Shown: positions 51,191-59,225 of the stretch, piece by piece
Layout: every line of letters begins with the position of its first letter
Numbering within the stretch: the first letter of the stretch is position 1
Origin: Nitratireductor soli
GTDB lineage: Bacteria; Pseudomonadota; Alphaproteobacteria; Rhizobiales; Rhizobiaceae
Direction: 5' to 3'
Assembly: GCF_001050155.1 (NCBI RefSeq)
Contig: NZ_LFVY01000020.1
Span: forward strand, 1 to 64,000
Length of the DNA: 64,000 nt
Position numbers and translations under genes: made by a program
Notes under the pieces: model-generated
Told to the model about the DNA's origin: nothing
The model's database searches: none
What the model saw: the letters and a program-made list of their open reading frames with translations, nothing else

Positions 51191-51844
51191 TCACGCCTTG
51201 GCCAGATCAATCGTCACGGCTTGCCAGCCGTCCGTGACCTTCGCCCGGCGGTAAAACCGCACATACTCCTTCGACCCGGTCACGCGCATGGCGTCCCGGA
51301 TCGCCCGCATGGCTTCCTGCCAGCGCGGATCGACGATATCGAGCCGCAGCAGCATGAATATCTCCGCCCGGTTCACCTTGCCTTCCTTGTCCGTGTTGAA
51401 GGCCCGCGTGATGATGGCGCGGATTTCCGGCCCGCTGTCCGCCGCCCATTCGTTGAGGCATTCGTCCAGCAGTTTCTTCGCCACCTGCAGCTGCGGCCCG
51501 AAATCGACGAAGTCGGAAACCTGCACACTGACCTTCATCAGGCCGTCGAAGGTCTGGTAGGTGCGGTTGCCTTTCGGTCCGCCCTTCGATGCGCCGTATT
51601 CCTGGGCGAGCAGCGCATCGAACTCGCCGAGGTCCGTCATTGTGTGACCCCGGAAACGCGCAATCTGCGCCGACAATTCATCGGCAAAGTTCATGATCTT
51701 GCGCACGGTCTCGTCTTCCAGACGGTTGGCGGGGCGGATCGTCTCGACAGGTACGAGGTTGCCCTTGGCATCGGGCATGTACGGCCTGCCATTCACCATC
51801 ACCTCGCCGGTCTCCCGCCGCTCTTCAAGAATGACTGCTTGCAT
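51191..51844 (-). CDS. DUF3164 family protein
   Basis: 217 residues from MQAVILEERRETGEVMVNGR with GAGGAGAC upstream. MPDAKGNLVPVETIRPANRL, FDALLAQEYGASKGGPKGNR and VDPRWQEAMRAIRDAMRVTG are typical of DUF3164 proteins that lie between MuB and GemA in Mu-like phages. The function is unknown. Confidence 0.85.
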   Translation of the reverse strand: MQAVILEERRETGEVMVNGRPYMPDAKGNLVPVETIRPANRLEDETVRKIMNFADELSAQIARFRGHTMTDLGEFDALLAQEYGASKGGPKGNRTYQTFDGLMKVSVQVSDFVDFGPQLQVAKKLLDECLNEWAADSGPEIRAIITRAFNTDKEGKVNRAEIFMLLRLDIVDPRWQEAMRAIRDAMRVTGSKEYVRFYRRAKVTDGWQAVTIDLAKA

Positions 51845-52457
51845 GGTGCGTCTCCTCTGTGTCCGTGTCGCCGCGCAATGCGGCCATCTCTTCGGTGATG
51901 GCCGCACCCAGCGCGGTCATGTGATCGTCGATGAGGTTCCAGTCTTCGACTGCTATTTCCGCCCATTCGCCCTGGAGCATTTCGGCGCGCCGGCGAGCAA
52001 GATGTACAAACTGCTCTGCGGCCTGGGCGATCTCCCACAACTCGCGCACCGTATCGGCGAGAGCGGTGATCTCCATCACGCTCGCCTCCATCGCGCGGCG
52101 TTGCGGATGCGCTGCGATGTACCCGGCCACCCAAAGCACATCGACGGGGCCAAACGCGGCAAGGCGCTCGCGGTACTCGACGCCAGCGATCAGCGCGTTG
52201 ACGGCGGCTTTCAGTGTATTGTCAGCCTCCACCCCCCGCGCGATCCTGTCGAGCGCGTGCATTACCGAGGTGTGGTCGCGACCGCCGAAGGAGCGGCCGA
52301 TCGCCGTCAGCGATTGCCCCGTGGTTTTCTTCGCCACGTACATCGCCACATGGCGTGCCAGCGTGGCATCCCTGTGCCGCCGGTGTGCCACCAGTTCGCC
52401 CGGATCGAAGCCGAAATGCAGCGCCGCCATGCTGATGATCTCGCGCACCGTGATCAT
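51825..52457 (-). CDS. Phage protein with a DnaA domain-IV-like DNA-binding domain
   Basis: 210 residues from MITVREIISMAALHFGFDPG. Residues 1-95 closely follow DnaA domain IV: helix with LVAHRRHRDATLARHVAMYV, then LTAIGRSFGGRDHTSVMHAL, which contains the GRDHT(S/T)V signature used by DnaA to read DnaA boxes. No AAA+ domain is present. The C-terminal 110 residues are helical and unrecognised. It may bind host or phage DnaA boxes, competing with DnaA or recruiting replication proteins to transposition intermediates. Confidence 0.82.
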   Translation of the reverse strand: MITVREIISMAALHFGFDPGELVAHRRHRDATLARHVAMYVAKKTTGQSLTAIGRSFGGRDHTSVMHALDRIARGVEADNTLKAAVNALIAGVEYRERLAAFGPVDVLWVAGYIAAHPQRRAMEASVMEITALADTVRELWEIAQAAEQFVHLARRRAEMLQGEWAEIAVEDWNLIDDHMTALGAAITEEMAALRGDTDTEETHHASSHS

Positions 52458-52771
52458 GCCGCACCGCCGGTTTCCGGCGCGGACTGCGGCCGTGGGACCA
52501 CCGGGAACAGCGCGATATTCGTGCCCGGCCGCTCCAGCTCTGCCGCGATCCGCTCGGCATCCATGGCCCGGTCGCGCCGCGCGGCCTCGTTCCACAGATG
52601 TTGAGACAACGCCGTCTCCATCGCTCGCGCACGCTGGTAAAGCAGGTCACAGCACACCTGCAGGGCGCGCGCATCCCGCTGCGGGAGCACCAGCGCCTCG
52701 CGCGCATACACGTCGAACTGCGCGCGCAGTTCGGCGATGCCGTCTGAAAGCTCCAGCGACAATCGGCTCAT
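52454..52771 (-). CDS. Small helical phage protein, unknown
   Basis: 105 residues from MSRLSLELSDGIAELRAQFD, rich in Arg, Ala and Leu (RDARALQVCCDLLYQRARAM). It is coupled by ATGA overlaps on both sides. No family was recognised; the MuB-proximal position suggests a role in replication or its control. Confidence 0.55.
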   Translation of the reverse strand: MSRLSLELSDGIAELRAQFDVYAREALVLPQRDARALQVCCDLLYQRARAMETALSQHLWNEAARRDRAMDAERIAAELERPGTNIALFPVVPRPQSAPETGGAA

Positions 52772-53052
52772 GATCCCCTCCTGAAATCCGGGCGGATGAC
52801 AATGCCCTCGGGGTCGGCGATCAGATCGCCGAGCGCCGTTCCGGCCTCTTGCTCCATGGCTGCGCGCCTCGTGCGCTCGGTCTCGCCGAGACGATGCACG
52901 GCGAGTTCGCCCTCCTGTCGCCGCGCCAGCTCCGCCATAAGTGCGAATTCCGTTGCAAGCACCTCGGTCTCGCTGGGTGAAATGCCGCGCGCCGAACGGG
53001 CCTCCAGCTCCCGCGCTATCCGCTCCAGGCGGCTTGCCAGGATGAGCGCCAT
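52768..53052 (-). CDS. Small helical phage protein, unknown
   Basis: 94 residues from MALILASRLERIARELEARS; its start shares one base with the MuB stop. A mostly helical N-terminus (ETEVLATEFALMAELARRQE) and a short C-terminal strand (GIVIRPDFRRG) are seen. No family was recognised. Confidence 0.55.
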   Translation of the reverse strand: MALILASRLERIARELEARSARGISPSETEVLATEFALMAELARRQEGELAVHRLGETERTRRAAMEQEAGTALGDLIADPEGIVIRPDFRRGS

Positions 53053-54086
53053 CACGCGATCTCCTCGACATCCCGCTTGTTCCAGGCCAGGCGTATGTGT
53101 TTGACGTCCAGCGGTTCGTCGCGGCCGGCGGCTTCCATGCGGGCCTGCTTCATCGTCTTGTCGATCTGCCGCAGCCCGCCGCCCTTCAGCCCGATGCCGG
53201 TCAGATACTTCATGCAATCGGGATCGGTGACGCCCCACGCCGCGATGAAGGCGTGCAGGTCCTCAAGCGGCGGCTTGGCCATGCGGAGGCGTCGGCCCAC
53301 CCGGCTCTTAAGCTGGGCGTAGGAGGGACCATCCTTGCGCTTGGTGAAGCGCCCGTAGATTTCGTCGTTGCCGATAAGCGCAACGCCGCATTTGTGATTG
53401 TCGACGAAATGGCGCAACTGGTTGATCGCGTCGTCGACGAGGTTCTGTGCCTCGTCAATGATCAGCAGCGTGTCGCCGTCCGACCGTTCGAGCCGCCGCC
53501 CGATGGCGCTGCCGAGCCTGGCCGGGTTGTGGACCATGACGTCCAGCTTGTCCGACAGTTCGGTCAGCATGCCATGCACCGTCCGCGTGTTCGGCGACAT
53601 GGTCGCCATGAACACGTTCGGGCGCGTGTCACGATAGTGGCGGCAGGTTTCCGTTTTGCCGCAGCCGGCGCCCATCGTGATCGTCACCAGGTCGGTGGCT
53701 TTCTGCGCCCAGGTCAGTGTGCCGATAATGTCGATGGACACGCGGGTTTTGAGGAAGCGCGGGGAGGTGGGTATGGCGCCGGCCAGGTCCTGTGTTTCCT
53801 CGATCGCGTTGACCCAGCGCGAAACCTTTTCGTTCTGCGTATCGAGCCGCCCGTCATATTTGCCCGAGAACCACTGGCTGAACGTTCCCTCGGCCATACC
53901 GATTTTCCGCGCCACGTCCCGCTTCGAAAGGCTCATGGCGCCGGCCGTCTCGATCACGCGGTCGATCAACCGCCACCACTCCGCGACGTCGCCCGCGCCG
54001 CGATTGCCGAGGGTCTCATCCGGGCCGGCAATCGGCCGCTCCCATGTTTCGGCCTTTGGCCTGCTTGAAAATCCAAGATCGTTCAT
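53052..54086 (-). CDS. MuB-like AAA+ transposition ATPase
   Basis: 344 residues. An N-terminal HTH (SLSKRDVARKIGMAEGTFSQ) is followed by Walker A (ITMGAGCGKTETCRHY), Walker B (DTLLIIDEAQNLVDDAIN), a sensor-1 type strand (GVALIGNDEIYGRF) and an arginine-rich region (SRVGRRLRM). MuB captures target DNA, stimulates MuA and gives target immunity. About 60 bases separate it from the transposase gene. Confidence 0.92.
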   Translation of the reverse strand: MNDLGFSSRPKAETWERPIAGPDETLGNRGAGDVAEWWRLIDRVIETAGAMSLSKRDVARKIGMAEGTFSQWFSGKYDGRLDTQNEKVSRWVNAIEETQDLAGAIPTSPRFLKTRVSIDIIGTLTWAQKATDLVTITMGAGCGKTETCRHYRDTRPNVFMATMSPNTRTVHGMLTELSDKLDVMVHNPARLGSAIGRRLERSDGDTLLIIDEAQNLVDDAINQLRHFVDNHKCGVALIGNDEIYGRFTKRKDGPSYAQLKSRVGRRLRMAKPPLEDLHAFIAAWGVTDPDCMKYLTGIGLKGGGLRQIDKTMKQARMEAAGRDEPLDVKHIRLAWNKRDVEEIA

Positions 54087-54143
54087 CTAAAGGTTCCTTT
54101 GGTTGAGGCCCTTGCGGGCCGTTTTATCGGGCGGGATTTCCGA

Positions 54144-56150
54144 CTACTCGGAAGCTCCGCCCTCTTTTTTGGAACCGTACTCACTACTTACCGGCTCATC
54201 CCCGCGACCCGATTGGCCTGGGAATTCGATGATGGAGGCGTCGCCCGTCATCCGGGCTAACGCCTTCAGGAAATACGCATCGCTCTGATCCTCGGCGATT
54301 GGCTCCGCCTGTCGCTGGTCGATGGCCAGATTGCCGGCGGCGATCCGTGTCACGCGCGGGCGGATCGGCGTGGTCGTGGGCGCTTTTGGCGCGCCGCGAT
54401 AGACGATGTCGGCCAGCTCCTGGGCGGACAACTTGGCGTGCGCCGCCTTTTGCGCGGCGACCGCCTTCTCGTATCCGCGCCGCGCACGATTGTGCGCGCG
54501 GCCTTGGTCGACGTCGCGGAAGCCCGTATCGCTGATGCAATCGGCGTCGCAGATCAGCATATTGTCGAGCGTGTAGACCTTGATCGGCTGATGAAGCGCA
54601 TCGGGATCGAAGCGGATTGTGACCTTCATTCCCGCGTGCTGGTTGAGGGCCGGGTGCCAGTAGCGGTTGCCCATGAAATGAACCTCGCCGCTGCCGCGCT
54701 TGGCGCGGATCGCTTCGGAAGCCAGCAGCCAAAGCGACCGCTGCGCCGCCGTTGGCCGGCGCACGATGGCCTCCGCCATTCCCGCCGCAAACGTCTCGTC
54801 GAAGCTGCGGCCCGCGCAGTTCGCCGCCTGTCGGCCTGCCTGGGCATTGTGGTCGGCGATCTGCGCTGCCACATGCTCGCGCAGGTCATCGAGCGGCACG
54901 GCCCGGCTCATATAGTTCTCGGGCTTCGCATCCGGCCGATTGCCGGTATAGGCGCCGGCACAGAATGGATGCTTGGCGATGGTGTCGGCGAGATCGCGGA
55001 AGGCGCGCTCGATCGGCTTCGACTGTCCGGAGTATGGGTTTGTGAAAACCACGTTGACGCCCAGCGCCACGAGCAGGCCCTCCGGGTCTTCTTCTTTGAT
55101 CTTATGACGGTAGCGCGTGCGGTTGCCGCCGGTGATCTTCTTCGATGCGAAGGCGCGGCCGTTGTCGAACACCATCTCGTCGGGAATGCCGTAGAGCTCG
55201 ACCATGTCGCCGATGGTCAGGCGCACCGCCTCCCAGGTCTCCGCCTCCGCCAGACGCCAGGAGAGGAATTTTCCGGAGAACAGGTCCTGGATGGCGATCA
55301 GCATCATGCGCACTGGCTTGTCGCTCCATGGCACGCGCACGAAGACGTCAATCTTGTGCCCGTCCATATTGACCGCCTGCATCGCCTGCATGGCCTTGCG
55401 CGAGCGCCGCTGCGCGGGATAGAGCGTCTTCGCCATTTCCTTGCCGGAGCGTGCCAGCACCTGCACGGCCTTCGGCACCTCCGCCTCCAGGCGGCGGCGC
55501 AAGGCCCGTTCCGAGGCGATCGGCGACCAGCCCTTGAGGCTGGCTGCCTTGGTCATGCGGCGGTAGCACGATGTGAAGCTGGGCTTCTCCGGCCGCAGGA
55601 AATCGGATTTGAGAAAGTCGAAGGCACGTACATCGCATGCTGCCCGGTCCGACACCGGCTTGTAGGCCGGCGCCAGTGCGGCAAGCCAGTCCTCGCGCGC
55701 ATAGCCCTTCACCATGGCCAGCCAGTTGAACAATGTTGCGCGCGAAACGCCGAACCGCCGTGCAGCCATGGTCGCCGCCGCGTCGACGCAGATGCCTCCG
55801 GCGCGCAGTTCTTCCGCTTTAGCCACCGCCTGCAAACGCCATTCACAGGCGTCTTTCTGCCCTTTCGACAGGCCCTCGAAACGCTCCCACAGAGCGTTCC
55901 TGCGCTTGGTCGCTTCGTGATCGGCCGGCGGCGGCGTCTCGTCATGCAGCACATAAAGCCGTGCTTGCGCGGCAGGCGGCAGCAGGTTCACATGATATTC
56001 CCAACCGCCGCCCTGGCGCTGGGCCTGGCGCGCCAGCCCGGAATGCTTCCAACCCTGTGCCCTGGCGTATGCATCCATACCGCTTTTGCTCTGCGGCAGG
56101 TCCGGCAAATGCGCGGCAGCCAGTTCGGGGATCGTAAACCACACCTTCAT
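54144..56150 (-). CDS. MuA-like DDE transposase
   Basis: 668 residues from MKVWFTIPELAAAHLPDLPQ, which begins with the winged-helix end-binding domain. HTH regions follow to about residue 230 (AATMAARRFGVSRATLFNWL). The catalytic core has Asp in VNMDGHKIDVFVRV, Asp in YGIPDEMVFDNGRAFA and Glu in SGQSKPIERAFRDLAD, spaced as in MuA. A beta-barrel and a C-terminal MuB-interacting tail follow. It is intact, so the element should be able to transpose replicatively. Confidence 0.94.
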   Translation of the reverse strand: MKVWFTIPELAAAHLPDLPQSKSGMDAYARAQGWKHSGLARQAQRQGGGWEYHVNLLPPAAQARLYVLHDETPPPADHEATKRRNALWERFEGLSKGQKDACEWRLQAVAKAEELRAGGICVDAAATMAARRFGVSRATLFNWLAMVKGYAREDWLAALAPAYKPVSDRAACDVRAFDFLKSDFLRPEKPSFTSCYRRMTKAASLKGWSPIASERALRRRLEAEVPKAVQVLARSGKEMAKTLYPAQRRSRKAMQAMQAVNMDGHKIDVFVRVPWSDKPVRMMLIAIQDLFSGKFLSWRLAEAETWEAVRLTIGDMVELYGIPDEMVFDNGRAFASKKITGGNRTRYRHKIKEEDPEGLLVALGVNVVFTNPYSGQSKPIERAFRDLADTIAKHPFCAGAYTGNRPDAKPENYMSRAVPLDDLREHVAAQIADHNAQAGRQAANCAGRSFDETFAAGMAEAIVRRPTAAQRSLWLLASEAIRAKRGSGEVHFMGNRYWHPALNQHAGMKVTIRFDPDALHQPIKVYTLDNMLICDADCISDTGFRDVDQGRAHNRARRGYEKAVAAQKAAHAKLSAQELADIVYRGAPKAPTTTPIRPRVTRIAAGNLAIDQRQAEPIAEDQSDAYFLKALARMTGDASIIEFPGQSGRGDEPVSSEYGSKKEGGASE

Positions 56151-56611
56151 GCCCGCGCCCTCCGCTTGATGGTGACGGGGATGGATCGCAGCGATTTCAA
56201 TTCTTTGGCGATCGCTCCCTGTTCCTGTTGCAGCCGCGCAATCTCCGCCAGCCGGGCCTCGTCGCCTTCGAGCAGGATCAGACCTTCCTCCGCCACCGCC
56301 ATGTCCCACAGCCATGTGGCGCCGGTTGCGCGCACGAACGCCTTGAAGCGCACGAGGCTGATGTCGTGTCCCTCTTTGCTTTCGGCCGTGTAGGCGTCGA
56401 GCACGGCCTTGCTGATCGACGGCAGGCCGAGATACTGCGCCATGCGCGCGGCGATGGCCGGCCGATCGTGAGGGCATTCGCGGATTGCTTGCGCCATGCC
56501 GCGTTTCAGCTTGGCGCGGAAACGGGCAAGGTCGATCTGTGCGGACGGCGCGCGCACGGGAAAGATGGGCTCGCGAAACAGGTCGAGCTGGCCGGGATGG
56601 CGTTTGGTCAT
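56147..56611 (-). CDS. Conserved early phage protein, unknown
   Basis: 154 residues: TKRHPGQLDLFREPIFPVRA, then MAQAIRECPHDRPAIAARMA, FVRATGATWLWDMAVAEEGL and a C-terminal helix. The phrase PAIAARMAQYLG plus KAVLDAYTAE resembles an HTH, so it may regulate or bind DNA ends. It overlaps both the ParB-like gene and the transposase gene. Confidence 0.65.
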   Translation of the reverse strand: MTKRHPGQLDLFREPIFPVRAPSAQIDLARFRAKLKRGMAQAIRECPHDRPAIAARMAQYLGLPSISKAVLDAYTAESKEGHDISLVRFKAFVRATGATWLWDMAVAEEGLILLEGDEARLAEIARLQQEQGAIAKELKSLRSIPVTIKRRARA

Positions 56612-57501
56612 GCGATCAGTTCCTCCGGCACGGTCCCGAACCGTTCGGCCAGGACGGCCTTCTGTTCGTCCGTCAGGATGTCCATGATTTCCAGTTCGGA
56701 GAGCACCTGCCAGCGGGCGCTTCCCGGCAGGCAGCGCCAGTTGCGCAGGATGGTCCCGAACGCCTTCTGTGCCGCCGGCGCTTCCGGCCGCGCGGTCGCC
56801 TGCATGAACTGGCTGGGGTCTTTCTCGTCACCGATCCAGCGCGCCAGCGCCGCCTGGCGGGCTGGTTCCCAGCCGGCCACCTTCAGGAGGAAGCTCTGAT
56901 TGTCGGCCTCGGGCGTGCCGTGCAGGCACTCCCGCAGGGACGGAATGAGGTTGCGGGCAATGCGGTGCGCCCTCTTGATCGCATCAACGGACACGCCAAG
57001 CCGTTCCGCCGCATATACGGAGAAGCCATTGGCGGCTTCATCGGCGATCAATTGGAGCAAGTTGCTCGAATTGTCGATCAAAGGGGCAACTTGCCCCTTT
57101 GATTTTTGGTCGCCGCCGCGCGCGATCTTCCCGTGCCGCTTCTCGAACACGTCGCGGTAGCTCTGCACCGCGATTGCCCGGTCGAGCACCGACAGGTCGT
57201 TGCGAAACAGGTTCTCTTCCACCTCGATCAGGACGGCCTCGTCCTTGTCGGCGTCCACCACCAGTGCCGCAATGTTGTCTTCCTGCAGGAGTGCCAGCGC
57301 GTGCAGCCGGTGCGCGCCGGCCACCAGGGTAAACTTGAACTTGCCCCGTGCCGCCGGCGTGGCGCGCACGGTGATCGGGTTGAGCAGGCCGTGCTCGACG
57401 ATTGACGCCTGCATGGCCAGCACCTGGTCTTCGTCCACTGCCCGCAGGCGTGTCGGTACGACGATCTCCGCGATGGGGATTTGCTTGTACTCTGCGCTCA
57501 C
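56608..57501 (-). CDS. ParB-like early phage protein
   Basis: 297 residues from a GTG that overlaps the previous stop. The ParB N-domain is clear: YKQIPIAEIVVPTRLRAVDE, ASIVEHGLLNPITVRA, FTLVAGAHRLHALALLQEDN, ENLFRNDLSVLDRAIAVQSY. An HTH follows (ANGFSVYAAERLGVSVDAIK) and an alpha-helical end. No ParA partner is present, so lysogen partitioning is unlikely; a role in replication or early control is inferred. The Box II arginine (GAHR) needed for CTP binding in ParB is present. Confidence 0.82.
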   Translation of the reverse strand: MSAEYKQIPIAEIVVPTRLRAVDEDQVLAMQASIVEHGLLNPITVRATPAARGKFKFTLVAGAHRLHALALLQEDNIAALVVDADKDEAVLIEVEENLFRNDLSVLDRAIAVQSYRDVFEKRHGKIARGGDQKSKGQVAPLIDNSSNLLQLIADEAANGFSVYAAERLGVSVDAIKRAHRIARNLIPSLRECLHGTPEADNQSFLLKVAGWEPARQAALARWIGDEKDPSQFMQATARPEAPAAQKAFGTILRNWRCLPGSARWQVLSELEIMDILTDEQKAVLAERFGTVPEELIA

Positions 57502-57845
57502 GCTGCATCCTCCATGCGGGCGTCGACCAGTTCGCCGGCCCGCTTTGCGATCATTCGGTAATGGGTTTCGAAAGCTGCTGTTTCGAGCCGGCAATCCACC
57601 GTCGCCAGCGCGCGGTTGATCGCTTCGCGGGAGCGCTGCTGCATCTCCACGACGCGGCGCTTTGGCAGCCCGAAGCGTGCCACCATCAGGTGGATGGCCA
57701 CCTGCCGCGCGAGCGCGGCGTCGAACAAGTCGTGTGGCGGCTCGATGATGTCGCGCACCGCCAGATGCGGAAAGCCTTCCGCGACCGCCAGAACGCAAGC
57801 GTGAAACAGTGCGTCATGCACGTCGCGCTCGTTATGCCGGTTCAT
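57498..57845 (-). CDS. Small early phage protein resembling the DnaA C-terminal helices
   Basis: 115 residues from MNRHNERDVHDALFHACVLA. DLFDAALARQVAIHLMVARF with GLPKRRVVEMQQRSREAINR has the helix order of DnaA domain IV (ARQ.A.YL helix, basic turn, recognition helix), but the GRDHT signature is replaced by QQRSREAI. DNA binding is likely and DnaA-box recognition is doubtful. It overlaps genes on both sides by four bases. Confidence 0.6.
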   Translation of the reverse strand: MNRHNERDVHDALFHACVLAVAEGFPHLAVRDIIEPPHDLFDAALARQVAIHLMVARFGLPKRRVVEMQQRSREAINRALATVDCRLETAAFETHYRMIAKRAGELVDARMEDAA

Positions 57846-57979
57846 GGCTGCATGATCCCGATGCAAGCGACGACGGCTGCGATCAGCGCCATCACCGCGA
57901 ACCAGAAGACCAGCGCCACGTCCAGCGCCTGGCGCACGCGCTGGCGCCGCATAAGCAGGATTGTTGTGTCGATATTCAT
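57842..57979 (-). CDS. Small single-membrane-span phage protein
   Basis: 45 residues, MNIDTTILLMRRQRVRQALD then a helix LVFWFAVMALIAAVVACIGI. The stop overlaps the next start (ATGA). The upstream ribosome-binding site is weak. The role is unknown; small early membrane proteins of this kind may affect superinfection or host membranes. Confidence 0.5.
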   Translation of the reverse strand: MNIDTTILLMRRQRVRQALDVALVFWFAVMALIAAVVACIGIMQP

Positions 57980-58158
57980 GGTGACTATAGGCGTTGCCGG
58001 CAGGCAGGGCCTGCGCGATGATGGGGATGTGGCGCTGGTGAGTCGCCTGCGGACTGACAGCCGGCGCGGTCGCTCTTCACAGAGTGCTTGCCGCGTTGCC
58101 GGTTTGAACACCGGATGGCAAAGGCTAGAGCAGCCCTGCGGTTCACCAGCGCCACGCC

Positions 58159-58446
58159 TCATGCGGCATCCTTTTGGGAGGAGGAGGAAGGATTGCCGCG
58201 CGAGGATGCGAATTCGGGTTTCAATATGTGGGGGCGCCGTTTCGGGTAACGCCTGGGAAAAAGGCGCTCGACCGGCTCGCCGATGAAGTCGGCGATGGCG
58301 CGCTCGACCTTTTCATTCGGCCGGGTCCAGATGTTTCTGACGGAGTTCCGGCTGATATCGTAATGTGCGGCGAGGCCGGCGAGCGTCATGCCCTGTCGCC
58401 GCAGTGTAGCGAGTATCGAATGACGGTCCCATTCGTGGGTGCTCAT
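58159..58446 (-). CDS. Ner/Nlp-like HTH regulator
   Basis: 95 residues from MSTHEWDRHSILATLRRQGM with AAGGAGAT upstream. The HTH with LAGLAAHYDISRNSVRNIWT followed by RPNEKVERAIADFIGEPVER matches Ner of Mu and host Nlp proteins. Ner represses both the early and repressor promoters during lytic growth. It is the first gene of the leftward early operon and divergent from the c-type repressor. Confidence 0.88.
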   Translation of the reverse strand: MSTHEWDRHSILATLRRQGMTLAGLAAHYDISRNSVRNIWTRPNEKVERAIADFIGEPVERLFPRRYPKRRPHILKPEFASSRGNPSSSSQKDAA

Positions 58447-58596
58447 CGGTATCTCCTTGTGAAGCGGGTGCTGCAACACCCGCTTTTTGAGGGTCTGTAT
58501 TGTGCAATTGTCGCTGTTCAAATCAGGCGACACAGATAGGGATAGTGTCGGATAAGACTTTTGTAAAGTCGGAAATGACATTATTGGCGTGAGCTA
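58447..58596. promoter_or_regulatory. Early switch region between ner-like and repressor genes
   Basis: For ner a plausible minus-strand promoter is TTTACA-17-TATCCC. Operator-like repeats include GACTTT-TGT-AAAGTC and flanking TGTC/GACA pairs in 58530-58575. AGCGGGTG-CTGCAA-CACCCGCT (58463-58484), just before the ner ribosome-binding site and followed on the plus strand by TTTTT, may attenuate or shield transcripts. Confidence 0.55.
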
Positions 58597-59115
58597 TTGG
58601 CAAGGCCGGAGATTGAGCCGAAGACAGAACTTGGCCGGCGTTTCCGTGAGGTACGGCGGCGGCTTAATGATCCAGAGCGAAGCGAATTCGCGAAAAAGAT
58701 CGGCCTCAACACGAGTACCGTGGCGAAGTACGAACGCGGCGAGGCAGAGCCAACCGCTTCTGCGCTGGCCGCTTACAATCAGAACCTCGGCGTTAATGCC
58801 AACTGGTTGGTGACCGGCCAAGGCGAGGTGTTCGACGATCCGTCAAAAGCGCCGCCGGTCGCATTCGATGGCTGGACTATGCGGCGCATGGCGGTCGTCG
58901 TGACAGCGACCTACAAGGAGGCCGGCGATCCGATCACGCCGGAGAACGTCGCTGTCGAGGCGGGCAATTTATACAATGAGCTGGTCGGTCTCGTTGTCGA
59001 TCCGGCGGATCGCGACGAGGTGCTGGCGGCTTTGCCACTCCTGCGTCGCCGGCTCAAGAAGCGCTTGGCTGAGGCGGCGTCCGAGCCAGGTTCAGGCAAA
59101 CGCTCGGTTTCATAA
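58597..59115 (+). CDS. XRE-family phage repressor (c-type)
   Basis: 172 residues from a TTG start. The N-terminal HTH (RRLNDPERSEFAKKIGLNTS, TVAKYERGEAEPTASALAAY) and the NANWLVTGQGEVFDD phrase are typical of XRE repressors of Mu-like phages. The C-terminal half is a helical domain without the Ser-Lys protease of LexA-type repressors. It is the only early gene on the plus strand and should keep the lysogen silent by binding the 58447-58596 region. The start is weak (no strong SD), in keeping with low expression. Confidence 0.85.
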   Translation: MARPEIEPKTELGRRFREVRRRLNDPERSEFAKKIGLNTSTVAKYERGEAEPTASALAAYNQNLGVNANWLVTGQGEVFDDPSKAPPVAFDGWTMRRMAVVVTATYKEAGDPITPENVAVEAGNLYNELVGLVVDPADRDEVLAALPLLRRRLKKRLAEAASEPGSGKRSVS

Positions 59116-59225
59116 TCGTTCACACCATCATCGTGGCAGTATTCTGGAGCGCGTTGCTTACGCGTGGCTTGCCCGATGGTAGTGTTTCATGGTTTTTACA
59201 ATTGGGGATGGTGGAAGGGGGAATT

